A stretch of 64,000 bases of DNA from positions 62,001 to 126,000 of the forward strand of contig WHVD01000207.1 of NCBI GenBank assembly GCA_015178975.1, read 5' to 3'. Source of the stretch: Hysterangium stoloniferum (taxonomy: Eukaryota > Basidiomycota > Agaricomycetes > Hysterangiales > Hysterangiaceae). The position numbers were made by a program, and so were the translations under genes. This document shows positions 44,550 to 57,255 of this stretch, in pieces. How positions within the stretch are numbered: position 1 is the stretch's first letter; each line of letters starts with the position of its first letter. Below the pieces are notes generated by a model. That model was given only the letters and a program-made list of their open reading frames with translations. It did no database searches and was not told the origin of the DNA.

Positions 44550-47104
44550 TCATTGAACTGCCGCCTCCTCCCTGTCCGTTGCCACCTTTCGCGGCTGTGG
44601 GGAAAGACGTATGAGCAACATCAACGCGATCGCACAACCGATCAAAATAGTTGTTGCGACGAGAAATCCCTGGGGAAGTGCATGCTTGATCAAGCGGTTC
44701 TGAAAGACTGAGATTACATACCTTAGGGAACTGATCTACTGTCATAATATAGATAAATCCCAGCAACGCGGGGCCAATTATTTGGTTGCTATATCAGTTT
44801 GTCAGTTCAGGTAGCGTTCGTGGTGTTAATTATTCAAATACCTAGCAGCCTCCGCCACGCTCAATGCTCCGAACAAACGGCCAGTTTCAAGGCCTTGCTG
44901 TGGCCCTTGCTCATAGAGAGCAAGTGCTACACTCTTCACCGCAGGTCCGAACCCTGCACCAAATCCTCCGATCATGGTGGCAACAGTAAACTGAGGGGCA
45001 GTGCTTGAAAAGCAGACGGCGATGTAAGAGGTGAACTCTATTATGAGAGCGGTTAATGTAAGTTTGTAATCGAAAGTTGCCACATGACTGGATGCCGCCC
45101 TCGCTCTGGAAGGGGAGCGAATCAGCGGAGTGGTTTCCATAGCCTCAGAGTGCAAAGGTTCCTCTTCTGATATAAGAACTCGAACAGGTTGCGCGGCTTT
45201 AGGTTTGAATAATTGAATAATGGCTTTATATTACTGTTTCAACTTGAAAGCATGTATGATATTTGTGGATAAACTCACTGGGAAGAATTAAAACGAGATA
45301 GATAGAACGGATGCTACTGACAGCTGTAAGCCAATACCCCGTCTAAATATGTAGTCTATAAATAATATGTTTACATATGGCATAATTTTGCTCACCGTGC
45401 TGGAGTCCCACCCAAACATCTTCTGTACGTATTGGAATTTAAGAGCATGAACCCCCTGATAATCTGTAAGTGGAAAAACTTCCCCTCACAGATGAGAATT
45501 ACTTACGAATACCAAAGAGTGAGTGCAAACAGCTAAAACCAAGAAAAGAAGGTTATAATCCTTCCCTTTCCCATCCGCTCGGATATGAGGAGCAAATATC
45601 GCCAAAGGCTTGAGAGGGACCAACAATTTCCCAAATAAAACGCTGGATCTCCATTTAACGACCGCCCAGCGAGGCTGATTAGAAGCGATTTTATTCGTCG
45701 CATTGTCTACCTGCTGCAGTGCTTCACGGCGGTTACGAGCTTTCCTCATAGATGATTTGGTGAGAGATTCGGGAATTACGAAGGCGACAAGCATTATAAA
45801 AAGCACATGGGTTATTAGCGCGATGTAAAATACCGAAAGCAGATCTCCAGTAGCGCGGATGAGACTTGACCCAAAAGCAGGTCCGAATGCCTGGTGAAGA
45901 GATCAGTGTAAGCTCAATGGTCACACAGGAATGGCAGCGTACAGCGCCACACATGACCAGTCCTATGTTAAGCGCAAAGTTGCGTGACCTGTAAATGCAC
46001 ATTACATTATACTCGAGACCAGATACCACGCATTACTCACCGAGTTTCCGGAGAAGTGGTGTCACTGACATATGCATGTCCTGTTGAAAAAGCAGTGGTC
46101 ATGCCTATTGTGGGGGTTAGGATATGATTCTTCACTTGAACTAGAGCAGTTCACCCCCTAGCAATCCACTAATGACGGGGCCAACCACTAAGAAACGGTA
46201 CCCTCCTGGGAGTAACCCTGTGGCTTGGGGGACGAATATAAAACTAAGGTCGCTGAAATCGGGAGGATACCATAATGAGCAATGGCGCGCCATTGTACAA
46301 ACCTTCTACTGACCCCACTAAAATACCAATGGAAGATATTGCCATAACTCTAGTCCGGCCAATTCTATCTGACAACTGGGTGAAGGCAGTCGTGTGAGAA
46401 AAATTCAGTCCCCACAAAAAGTGTACGAACTTGTCCCCACCAGCCAGCAGTCACACATGTCAAAAATCCGGATGCAACAGTCATCACTGTTTTCAAATTG
46501 TTAATAAGTCGGTGATCATGAATATTTTGACGGCATAAGGATAATGGACTTTCGTGATACACGCACCTGTTATAAAACCAGCTACCGAAGCCTGTATGCC
46601 AGCATCCTGGCTGCACGACTTTGAGGGAAGGGGAAGTTTTCGCCACATCCAATTAGTCGTTTCATAGATAGATAAGGTCTCAGACTCCGTTTGGAGAGCT
46701 TCACAGGCCAGCCTGGTGTAGATATCAATTCGAGGTGCCCAAGTAGTGGACCCAACCACAGAGGCCAAGAATATCGTAGACAGTATCCTAAGAAATAAGT
46801 TAACTATATGGTAGAGCAATTTGGCATGTCTTGATAAGCATATAATTACTAACCACCAAGGGGAGGGCCTTCTATGGATCGGTCTCTGGGCTCTTTCTGC
46901 CAGTTCTAACCGCTCCTCCTCGTCTTCCTTGCTTACAATGTTACTTGGAGCCACCCCATCGCCGGAGGTACTCCTTTCAATAGCCGGTATTTCAGAAGTT
47001 GATTCGCCCGAGACGTGGCTTGGAGGTGTTTCTCCTTGGAACAGATCAATGGGGGAGGCGGTTGTTGTCTTGGTTGAGATTTCGGATTTCGCTGGTCGAG
47101 CCAT
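44550..47104 (-). CDS. Major facilitator superfamily transporter
   Basis: A multi-exon membrane transporter; substrate unknown. It starts at the ATG at 47104 with a hydrophilic N-terminus rich in Ser/Thr/Glu, then RRPSPW and the first membrane segment around WAPRIDIYT. Motif A is split by an intron: GWWGQ before it and DRIGRTRVMAISSIGILVG after it (about 46320-46450). Later segments include RNFALNIGLV, LLSVFYIALITHVLF with the conserved IPESLTK end of helix six, a cytoplasmic loop (KARNRREALQQ), VLAVCTHSLVF and FGALSVAEA. The C-terminus ends LMLLIRLSPQPRKVATD with the stop at 44550-44552. It resembles basidiomycete MFS proteins of the Tpo/Zrt-independent drug or metabolite type only in general layout. 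Confidence 0.8.
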
Positions 47105-47433
47105 TGCTACTAGTACAACGCTGGTAGCAGATGTTGAAATAAATAGGCCTGAAATTTTCCAGTCTACAAATAGGGAACATCTTATATTTATCCACTTTTT
47201 ACACCTGCAACAGTCAGCGTGGGGGTCATGGATATATATAATTCCCCGGCATCAGCCGTATTTGGACACCCCTATTGCTCTCTTGGTAATGGTTTGCATG
47301 CAGCGTAGTAAGACATAAGCTGAGTAATGGTAACACTATTTATATATACTTCTATATTCTCAGAATCAAGCTGGAGCATAAGCGAAAGAAAAGAAATCAA
47401 TTAAGCAAGGGAATGACAAAACTATGTATAGAA

Positions 47434-48948
47434 TCAAGCATACGCCCCAGATAACATTTTAACAAGTACCCAGGAGTTCCCTGCCAAGAACACCATACTG
47501 GCTAACCATAGCGGAAGATAAACCTGTTCACCTAGGAATTCCAGCCTATAGGCAGTAGAAAGCCATATGGCCTGTGGGAAGATATAGGAAATGGTGCCTT
47601 AACATTGATAAGAAACTTTTACGTACTTGGGACCCTACCCATATTGCGACCATTAATGATGCATCGCGAATCGAGAGTTTTAAACGAGGAAGGACCAGGG
47701 GTAAGAACCAAATATACCAAATGAAATACTTGAAACGGAATATGGGAGATGAAAAATCAGTGGTGAGAATTGAAGGAAGGGGAAAGGACAGACTTGTGAG
47801 GTACAAACTTTATTCAAAGTCACAAATATCATAGTCTGGATAAACCAAGTAAGTGGCAGCTCAGACTTCGATTCCGCTAGAAGAAAGCCCGATACGAGGG
47901 ATAGAGAAATCTGGGGGAGAAAGGATACTAGCGGGTGAGAGATCAGAGCGGAGGAGACTAGTTGTTCAGAATGAGCAGAAGGATATGCCAAGTATGTGGC
48001 GTAGAAATATGACGAGAAATTATGACGATGGTCAATACGGCCCAAGTGATACAGATACGAATGCCAAAGAAGAGGATAACCCCACCTAACAAGGATGTCA
48101 GTGCATACGAATAATATGTATCGAACCACATTACACAAGATACAAGGCACCAGTTACTACAACAAATGTGCTAGCGCTGATCACTCCAAAACATAATCCA
48201 TGGTAGTTGGTCAACCTCAAAAACCAGTTTTTGGAACGCGACGCATCCGAAATGGCCCCGTAGAAGGCTAAAATGCTTGCGCTATATATGATGGGATATA
48301 TTTTCCAGTGGACGCTGATCCCGAACAGCACGGCTGCTAGGTGTCGATGGTCTCTCAGAATGAGGTACAAAGTGCCTACGACAAGAAGTCCTAGTATCGA
48401 CTCGGATGATCCACGAGTGGAAATCGTGAACACAAGCGGATTCAACAACCATAGTATTGAGACCCATATGACAGCCTGCTGCTCAACCACATGTGCCTTG
48501 GCAGATGGCTTGGGTGGGACGGAACAGAATAGTTCGTAGAGCATGATTCCAACTATAATGTCACATAACGAGAAGATTATCTTGCCAAAGGAGGGATGTA
48601 ATGTAATATTTGGAGTCATGATGAGGGCAAGAAGAGGTGTATATCGGTATGTGTCCCGCAAATAAGGACTGTCATGATTATTAGTATGAAAATAAAAATA
48701 AGAGGAAGAAAAAACTGCACTGACTCTCCCAAACCAACTACCGATGCTAAAGGGCCTTGGGCTGCGCCAGCGCCATCTCTATGCTCAGACGACTTCAAAA
48801 TGAACCGAGCTGCATCGGTGAAGACGCGATAATCAACGTCCGTATACTTGACAATAGAATGTGCATCGTGGTACTCGCTGTAGATAACCAAAGCAACTCT
48901 AATTACGGCTGACAAGGCAAGGACATGGTTGAAAGTAGGAACTCGCAT
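47434..48948 (-). CDS. GPI14: GPI mannosyltransferase I catalytic subunit (PIG-M/GPI14 type)
   Basis: Adds the first mannose to the glycosylphosphatidylinositol precursor in the ER lumen. The conserved N-terminal part reads YHDAH, VKYTDVDYRVFTDAARF; after an intron (48669-48741) follow DTYRYTPLLALIMTPN and FGKIIFSLCDIIVG. Further motifs are RGSSES, HWKIYPIIYS, HNFS-YFYATYL, NKVCTSQ|YFIWYIWFLPLVLP across another intron, and AIWLSTAYRLEFLGE near the end. The stop is at 47434-47436. I place the start at 48948 (MRVPTFNHV); an upstream ATG at 48999 is possible. Multiple hydrophobic segments fit an ER membrane protein. It is tightly packed between the MFS gene and SAR1 on the same strand. Confidence 0.88.
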
Positions 48949-49121
48949 CAGAATCGGGCAGCTTACATCAGCAACCATTATATGGAATATTATATCCACA
49001 CTCGCTCAGACCAATAATATACAGACTAAGAAAGAAAATATATTTATTCCACCCAAACTAAGGACAATGCTGATAGTCTCCACTCGAAAAAGTCTGCTCG
49101 GTGAACTGGCTTATGTTGTAC

Positions 49122-50104
49122 TCAGATCTGCAAGGTGTTGGGTTTAGAAAGCGTGTGACGATTAATGGAGTACATACATATTGCGACAACCATCGGAAAC
49201 CTGATCAGAAATTCCATCAATCATCACACGAAAAGCATTTTGGTCTTCCACTCTCACTCACCTTCACCATAGCCCTGTCTCTGCACGACTGAGCACATGA
49301 AAATCTCGATAGGACGGATGTCCTTGAGAGGAACTTTACCCTATTCACAACAAGTGTAATGCCAAGTTAAGGTTTATTCGAGGATAATAAACTCACCTTG
49401 CCAGTCGTTTGATAGAGTCCGAGGTGATGCCTCAGTTCTTCCTCACTTACAGCTGTCGGAGCATCGATTTTGTTGCCAAGGATCAAGAATGGTACTTTGC
49501 TTAATGCTTCAATCGAGAGAAGAGAGTCTAGCTCGGCTTTTGACTCCGTGAACCGGACGATATCTGCGCTGTCGACAAGAAAAACGATTCCATCCACTTC
49601 GGGGAAGTAATCACGCCACAATCGGCGGGCTGAATACGGCATATCAGATGGTGTTGTAAGTCTCGCTGGCGACCAAGCTCACCTTGTTGATGCCCACCCA
49701 AATCATAAGTTGTGAACTTGACGTTACCAATTGCGAGCTCCTCGGAAGCTATACGATAATAAGCATAGCCTACGCTACACTTTGTTTAATAGCACTTACT
49801 GGGGTGAAGTGTTGGTTGGAGAGTTGCTAGTCGGTCATTCTTCAACATGTGCAATAGTGTCTGCAAAGATAGATGAGCCATATTTGACGCATTTTCAGCG
49901 CAAGAAAGATTACTTACAGTCTTTCCTGCATTATCGAGACCTAGAAAAAGGATTTTGGCGTTCTTGTGTAGAAGGCCTACAAGATAGCAGTGAGCGTGTG
50001 CATGACACGTTGCCCAACAACCCAGGATGCTGTATTGAAAAAATCAAGGAAACCGACATACCCAGCTGACTCAGAACATCCCAAAACCAGTCTAAAATCC
50101 ACAT
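49122..50104 (-). CDS. SAR1: Small GTPase SAR1 (COPII coat assembly)
   Basis: Controls COPII vesicle budding at the ER. Exons give the SAR1 order: amphipathic N-terminal helix [15 protein letters not shown]1 GLDNAGKT (about 49940), switch I threonine in LQPTLHP, G3 DLGGHQQ, then [20 protein letters not shown]4 NKID and the C-terminal [17 protein letters not shown]. The protein ends GFRWLSQYI only if a 50-bp intron (49128-49177, gtatgt ... ttgcag) is removed, leaving a six-base last coding exon (ATCTGA, 49122-49127). The start at 50102-50104 gives the expected length of about 190 residues. Neighbouring genes lie within 200 bp on both sides. Confidence 0.95.
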
Positions 50105-50260
50105 GTCTTTAAAGGTACTGTAAGATGGGCGAAGAAGTAAAGTGTTATAGGGATACGAGAACCTGGAAAGAAAGTTACAAGAAGTCACACGTGACGTGGC
50201 GCTGAGTTGCTCGAGTCTCATTAGTGGCGCACTTTAATAGAGTCAAATTTAATATGTATT

Positions 50261-51410
50261 CTACGAATATGGTAAAAATGGACTACGACGATTCGACGGA
50301 GCTGCAACAACAGGCGGAAGTTTCGCTGCCAACTCCTTTGTTCCAGCGGGGAAGGGAAGATCCAGGACGCCCTTCGGAAGTATTTTCTCTGTCAACCCTT
50401 GGTCGTTATTTTGTTTGGCAAGCTGCCTTAGCCTCTTCTTTGCATCGCGAACTAGAACATGGGCATCATCAATACCTGGGACGCATCCTCGCACATATAT
50501 AAGATTGAGTTTGTTGTCGATTCTGGCGACGTAGAGGTTTTGTTGAGTAGTTCGTTCACCACCCAGACGACCTGCCATCTTTTTTCCTGGCCATACACGT
50601 CCAGGATCCTTAAAAAGTTAGATTAAATCAATCGAAGCTGGGATTAGGGGATAGAACCTACTTGATGTTGACCAGTAGAGCCTGCGGATCGATGCGAACG
50701 AGATGTACCGTGACTTTCATGTTGACCGTGGAAGTTCCAGCGTTTCATAACACCAGCAAAACCCTTTCCAATGCTAGAAAAACGTTGTTAGTGTCCACTT
50801 TAATGTTAGGTACCGACATACGAGTTTGCTACAACATCAACATACTGGCCTGGAACGAAATGCGCGGCAGACAGTGTCGTTCCTAATCATACATAAGACC
50901 AAACGGCACGACGAAAGAATAGCATTACAATTCTCACCGATTGGAATGTGTGCATCTTCTGTCACAGGAAATTCTTTCACCACAAATTTGGCAGGCACAC
51001 CAGCCTTGGAGAAATGACCACGCATCTGATGGGTAGTTGTTTTCCATGGACGATCGGATGCAGCAACCTGAACAGCATGGTATACGGATTCATCCTTCCG
51101 CACTGTCTTTATATTGGCTGTGACCTGGCAATTCTCCAGCTATAACAATGTAATCAGACGTCAATATATAACTCTAACACATACTCACCTGCAAAATCGT
51201 AACAGGGTAGAAAGCTCCATGGTCATCCCAAAAGGTGGTCATACCGCGTTTCCGTGCGATAACTCCCGTCCGTATCGAATCTGGTGTCCATTTCGCAGGA
51301 GCTTCTGGTTCAGAAGCATTAACTGACTGTTCAGCACAGCGAATCACCGAAGTATGCAGCTGTCGACACCTCGTTATTGTCCCAGGTTTTATCGTTAAAT
51401 GCCTAAGCAT
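50261..51410 (-). CDS. MRPL9: Mitochondrial large-subunit ribosomal protein uL3m
   Basis: Part of the mitochondrial ribosome. The N-terminus (from 51408-51410, [17 protein letters not shown]) is basic and hydroxylated, as expected for a mitochondrial presequence. uL3 signatures follow: [49 protein letters not shown] and [18 protein letters not shown], and the protein ends PFLPYS with TAG at 50261-50263. At least four short introns separate these blocks. The gene is divergent from the RRN6-like gene, with 126 bp between the starts. Yeast naming is used for the symbol. Confidence 0.9.
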
Positions 51411-51536
51411 CGAGGATTGTTTTTTGGCGGAGTTTGAATTGAACTTTTCTTCCTCACTACTGTTACCCGCCCAAAATTGACATCGTACAAATAGAAGCAT
51501 TGTCAAGCCACCAAGAAATAAAAGTCGTAGAATGGA
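51411..51536. promoter_or_regulatory. Short divergent intergenic region (uL3m / RRN6-like)
   Basis: Only 126 bp separate the two start codons, so both promoters must overlap here or extend into the coding regions. No TATA box is evident. Confidence 0.55.
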
Positions 51537-54500
51537 ATGGAATTTTGGCCGGCAGACTTCAGAGCTGATGCTACCCCATCGAAGAGGAAAAGACGCAAGG
51601 GAAAGGACATCTACAAGCTGAATGAGCAAGCTATTGAACATGGCACTTTGGGTGCTGCTACTCTAACTACGGGAAAAGATGCCCTGAAATGGATAACACT
51701 TGTACAGCCAAGCTCTGGTTTTTCATTTTGGTCACTAGGCGGACCTGTTGAGGTGTTTCCTCCCACTCGATCACCGCCTGTTGTTGTTCCTAAGTTATCG
51801 CTTCAGCAAAGGGCAGAACAAGGCGTAGGACTTTTTTTCACTAATTAACCTTGACTATAAATTTTGATTGCCTAAATTTTATAATCCACAGCTTCAATTT
51901 TTGCAAACATATCATCCCGATGTTGAGGTTTCGCTTCATCTTTTGAAGGATGAATTGGAATCCGACGACGACTATGCTGCTGCTGCTGCGGCTATGGATC
52001 CATATGTCGGGAGTCGTTTGGCTCATTTATCATTTATCACAAAACGAAAAAAAACGTACTTTCTAGCATTTGTAACTGGCGAGACCAGTGCACAGCTTAG
52101 TTAATCTATATCCTGAACTCCTGATGATGTAACGTACTAATACGTTTATTGCAGATATATCAGCATTTCGCTCTGACCATGATGGTCGATTTGTATTCTG
52201 TCCTTCTGCTGAGCCCGTTTTGACTTTTGATACACCCATACTCCAGCTTGCTCCTTTCACGACAAAAAGTATTGCTACTCAGACATGTAAGATTATGCAT
52301 GCGATGTAAATCTCTTCATTTTATTGATATCTTCACAGTTTGCCTTCTGGCAGTTCGTACCCACGCTGTCGTCTCCATTGTCAAAGTTCAAGGGAAACCA
52401 AAAGGCGCGGATGGACAGATAATTGCGAATGTAGTCACGATGATATCTCTGTCTGAGACAGCAAATCGTCGTATAGTTGACATGGCCCCGGGCTTCCAAT
52501 CATCTTCTAGTACCAAGATACTTCTTGTGAACGATGTAGGTGTTGTATATAACTGCAAGATACAGGGAGAGAAGAAGATTATGTATGTCATACTGACGTC
52601 TTCCCCTGTCTTATGACTGATATAGCGATAGTGCATCTCCGCCGGATATATCCATAGCTGGTGGTCAGGAATTAGACGATTTTTGGCGGATTGCCTGGAG
52701 GGACCCTAATTCGTGCATGCGAGCCTCTTCGAAGAAGGTTGATCTATTTGACTTACGCGTGAATATCCCATGTTTAATAATCGATAATCGACACATTTGC
52801 TAATCATTTATTAGGCACGCTCATCGCTTCCCCGAGAACTACTTCACTTGGGGCATTCAAACGAATTTGTCACGTTTATCATATCTCTTCCCGGGACCAA
52901 TCCCATGACGTGCGTTGCGACCACGAGCAGATTACTGTGGTTCGACGAGCGGAATATCAATCGACCTCTGATATCGTTGAAGCATCAACGCGCCTTTGAC
53001 AGATCATTGCGACTGAGTTCAGTCACTATTGATTCATGTAAGTATGCCATGTATCCAATGTTCGGGCGGCATATCTGATTAGTGGTGCATTCAGCCACCT
53101 TTGTCGCTTTGTCCTCGTCGTTAAATCCGTTAGTGACCATACATGAAACTTCTGTCACACCATGTGGTCACCTTCAACTACGAGGGATGCCCTCTATCTT
53201 GCCTGGGGCCCCGGCCATTGAGTCTCCTCTCGCTGGATCATTGCTTTACTCGCATTCAGAAGAAATTAATTCAATCTTTTGGCATTTTCAATTGTCCTCT
53301 CGAGGCAGCTTATGGAAAACGGACCTCAGTTTATTAGATTCGTCTGTGTCTCAGGTGCCGGAACCAGCTTCTAACGGATTTGAATGGAACGAAGAAGTCA
53401 ATTTGCTGGCCAAAAAGGCAGAGAATATGGTCGCTGAGGTTGGCAAGTTGGGGGAAAGAGAGTATATTAATGCAAATTTACGTGACGTGTATGACAGTAA
53501 GCATCGTTATTTTGTTCATTTGTTTATCCTTATTTAGACTATTGCAGAGGTATTTAATATGCGAGATGTTTCGCCTCCACAGTCCGAAGACACGGAAGCC
53601 GTATACCAAGTGCTGGATAAAATGCCATTCTTTTGGCAGGACATGAACGAACCGATGGAGTATATGCTGACGACGTGAGCATCTCAAGTTCGCCTACTCA
53701 CCACAACAAATAACGATTGTTTTTTTAGATTTGATATAGCATTCCAATCCGGGAGCAAACCCTTGCATGAATTCCGTGCAGATTTCTTGACTGGAAGCTT
53801 GTTGAATCTCCCCAGAGGCTTTGTGGCGCTGACCAATGGCCGTGTTCCAATTCATTGTTTGACATCAACCGCGTTGTGGTACCACGACATTTCCACACTA
53901 CCGAGGAATATGACACCCGATTTGAACATCCCATCGCATGTCCTGATTGACAGGGTTCGGCAAGCAGCTCTTGCATCCCTTGAGGGACCGCATGGAATAA
54001 CGCGAGCCATTGATGCATCCCAACAACTTGTGTTAGACTTAGCCCTGTCACGTCATGTCTACTCGCCACACCCGTTTACGAAGAGCGGTTCACTGAGGCA
54101 CAATAAATCTGATTCGGATGAACTATCAGAGGCTACAGAGGCTATGTCTTTGGGCGGCCGCAGCACCCGATATGCTTTCGGTTTTTTCCGACCAAGGGAA
54201 CAAGTCCCGTACCAGGACAACGAACAGATGATGAGCGATGACGAAGACGACGCTGGGGGTGCCCCGAAACTGCCGGCGGGCATTCATACACTCTTGTCAG
54301 AGTGGGAAATTGGGTCGAATCCTGCCGAGTATCTGTACAAAGACCGTTATTACGTCCAAGAAGACCTATTTGACCCTACCATCAACAATGCCCAGGGCAT
54401 GCATGTACCCGCCAAAACGGCCACAATCCCACCTGTTATCGACTCTAGTGCCATGCGACCACCTGTAATCCTTCCGTCTTCGTCCAGGCCATCGCTTACT

Positions 54501-54743
54501 CAATTATCACGGCCTGGTCAGACCGATCGCACTCGGGGGAGCCATATGGTGTCCGACTCCTCTCCTCCACGGCCGTTGTATTCCATTGACGAGTTGGCTT
54601 CTCAAATGGAGCATTCATATCTGTTTTCCCAAGAGTTAGTAGGCCCGAGCACTCAACCTCTGCCTGGGCCGTTTGGAGGTGGCGGTAGGCAATTAGGTGT
54701 AGCCAAGAAAAAGGCTGTGAAGAAAAGAATGGGTGGATTCTAG
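51537..54743 (+). CDS. RNA polymerase I-specific initiation factor, RRN6-like
   Basis: Likely subunit of the core factor that recruits RNA polymerase I to rDNA promoters. The first exon encodes MEFWPADFRADATP and a basic RKRRKGK stretch. The middle has beta-propeller-like repeats, for example LVNDVGVVYNCKIQG, then LGHSNEFVTFI, and CVATTSRLLWFDERN-NRPLISLKHQR, the segment most characteristic of RRN6 proteins. The last exon (53763-54743) has a helical part, an acidic patch MMSDDEDDAGG, Ser/Pro-rich sequence and a lysine-rich end AKKKAVKKRMGGF, again typical of the family. Eight or more short introns are needed. The family call rests on remembered features, not on a search. Confidence 0.7.
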
Positions 54744-55029
54744 ACAGTCGATTATGGTTATAACTTAGTAGATAAGAAATAATATTGAGTGGGGGTGATT
54801 CGATTTACCACCTTTTGGGTATCAGGCGTGGGAGTCCTGAGAAGGAAGGCTTCCATTCCAAGGGCGCTTCCAAGATAATTTTCGTGTCTCGTTAGCGAAG
54901 TGGGCTTTGAGCCTTGATCTGAAACAACCACTAGCTACTTCGATACCCATTCTGCCCCATCCCTAAATACTGTGTTCAATTTCAAGCCTTGTCATCGTTC
55001 AAAGCAATACAGAAAGCTACAAACGCTTC
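54744..55029. other. Intergenic region
   Basis: No gene seen; it carries the 3' flank of the RRN6-like gene and the 5' flank of the carrier gene. Confidence 0.35.
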
Positions 55030-56552
55030 AGGTAGCGTTGCATGGATGGGGCAAAGTATGGCCAAAATTCGTTCTGGTGCTGCTTGCTCTATTTTCTGAC
55101 ATAATGTACCATATCCATCCTTCAGGCTTGACAATTTCGTGTTGTATCGCGATGCGATTAATGAGCAGCTCAAAAAGAACAAACCGGTCGTCTCTGCCAT
55201 AACCGCGAGTCTGGTGTCTACTCTTGCAGGTTACCCTTTGGATTCCCTGAAAAGTCGAATGCAAGCTTCGCGTAAAAAGTTTACCGTTCCCGGGCTGGCT
55301 GCACATGTTTTTCGAGAAGAGGGTATTGCTGGGTTCTACAGGGGTTTCTGGATACCGCTTGTAACGATATCTTTTGTCCGTTCGTCCGAGTTCCGTTCTT
55401 TCGCTTCGGTGTTATCAGAATGTTCTAAGCTGATACTTATTTGAGTAGGGGCTGCTTCGTTTACCATTTATAATGGGACGAAGGAGGGTTTGCATGAACG
55501 GGGACTTCTCACACGAGCACGGCTCCAAGACGTTGCGGGGTCAGGTGCGTTAGGGGGAGCTTTTGCCGGAGCCTTGATATCATTTGGAAGTGCCCGTTAG
55601 TTATATGTCACTTGCTGTTGAAGAGTGTGCGTTTTTACTAATTTTGGAGCCAGCATTTGAGCTTGTTAAGGCACGTCATGTTGCGTCCAATTCAAGTGGA
55701 CTTCTTTTCCCTTATACCCAGCTCCCAGGTCCGTCGACAGCTTGAATATAGCATTGCTGAGGCAAAAGGCGCACAAATTGATACTAAACCACCGAATACC
55801 TTACAAGGTAAATTTGGCAAAACGCATGCATTTCTATGCTTAGACACAGTTCTATATAGCCGTCCGTGACATTGTCCGGACATCTGGCTTCAGTGGCCTT
55901 TATACAGGGTTTCCATTACATTTTGGTTAGTAAAGTGGCTTATTCAATGTGCGAATAGCCTTAATGATTACTTACTGTTTATGCGTGTCAGTCCGCGATA
56001 CTGCCGGTACTGCCCTCTACTTCCTGGAATACGACAGCTTTCGACATTTATGCGGTCGTCTACCCTCTGGCGAACAAGGTAGACTGCCACTTTGGTTACC
56101 TATTTATCCCTCTCTCCTTCCATTTCTGTGCGGGTCGCTGGCGGGCGTGTCATCGTGGGCCATCATCTATCCATTAGACGTGTGAGCCCCATATGTACAT
56201 CTTTCATGTCTCTCTTTGGAAGTAATGTTGTGAATCAGGGTGAAGACCAAAGTTCAACAGCGGGCCTTATCTGGATCTTCACCGAGAAGTTTACTGGTGA
56301 CGCTCACGCGATTGGTACGAGGTATGGGCTTCGTTGTGTTAGATTTTCAGTGGTCACGCTGACGCTTGATGTTTGATGCAAGGGCCAAATCCCGATGAAC
56401 CTCAGCCAATTCATGTTGGTATCGGTCGACTGTACCGCGGTCTTGGTGTGAGTGCCGCTCGGAGCGTGATCACACACGGTCTGCTATGGACGGTCCTCGA
56501 CTATATATCTGCATGTATTGATGTTCTCCCGCAAGGACGTTCGGAATCCTGA
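55030..56552 (+). CDS. SLC25 mitochondrial carrier family protein
   Basis: Solute carrier of the mitochondrial inner membrane; substrate unknown. The three-repeat layout is visible: repeat 1 with ITASLVSTLAGYPLDSLKSRMQA (about 55200-55265) and GIAGFYRGFW; repeat 2 with GALGGAFAGALISF and FELVK; repeat 3 with FLCGSLAGVSSWAIIYPLDVVKTKVQQ (about 56120-56255) and the tail GRLYRGLGVSAARSVITHG. The stop is at 56550-56552. At least six introns of 50-70 bp interrupt it. The first exon is uncertain: coding is sure from LDNFVLYRDAINEQL (55126 on), with a possible ATG near 55030-55050. Confidence 0.78.
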
Positions 56553-57255
56553 CCCGTGGCACCTATCCAAGAGCATTCAGGCTCAAACTAATATAGAAGT
56601 ATATTCGGCACTTTCTCATCCACTCATTGTAACTGCATCTTGATCCTACTCTATCATCTCAAGCCTAGACATTTGGCCAAATCATACGCGCGGGTTACGT
56701 ACGATAGATTGTACCTAATATAATTCTTGTGATACTTACTAGGCCATACCAGAGGACTAAAAATGGAATACGAATACAATATGCGAAGTTTCCTTGTTGT
56801 CCTCTAATTTTCCTCCTCTATCATGGGAGACCGGGATAGTTAAACATTCAACGTGTTTTTTTTTCAACAATTGAGAAACAACAAGCCATGAGGGAGTGGC
56901 ACCTCAGCAGTATATATTTTCCTAACAAGAAAACATAGAACTATTTGTTCTTGTACATTGTAATGATAGCTTCATTATTACATAGACGACTGTAGTGGAC
57001 GTCTAATGGATACTCAGGCCCTGGTTCGTTCGTGAGTCGCGGGTGGGTAGGCAACATTAATAATTTTAACTTGACATTGGAACGCGGACGGACATGGCTG
57101 CTGAGCCCGGGTTGGCTCTGAAACTTGAAGTTGCATGCAATGAAAGAATCCGTGAACTCCTCTAATCGAATTATCCATCTATCTAGGAAATAAAAAATAC
57201 AGGTGCGCCATTTTCTAGCAAGACGCCTACAATCCATAGATGCCATGTCCAATAC
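56553..57255. other. Intergenic region between convergent genes
   Basis: Contains the 3' flanks of the carrier gene (plus) and the membrane protein gene (minus). No further gene is recognised. Confidence 0.4.
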
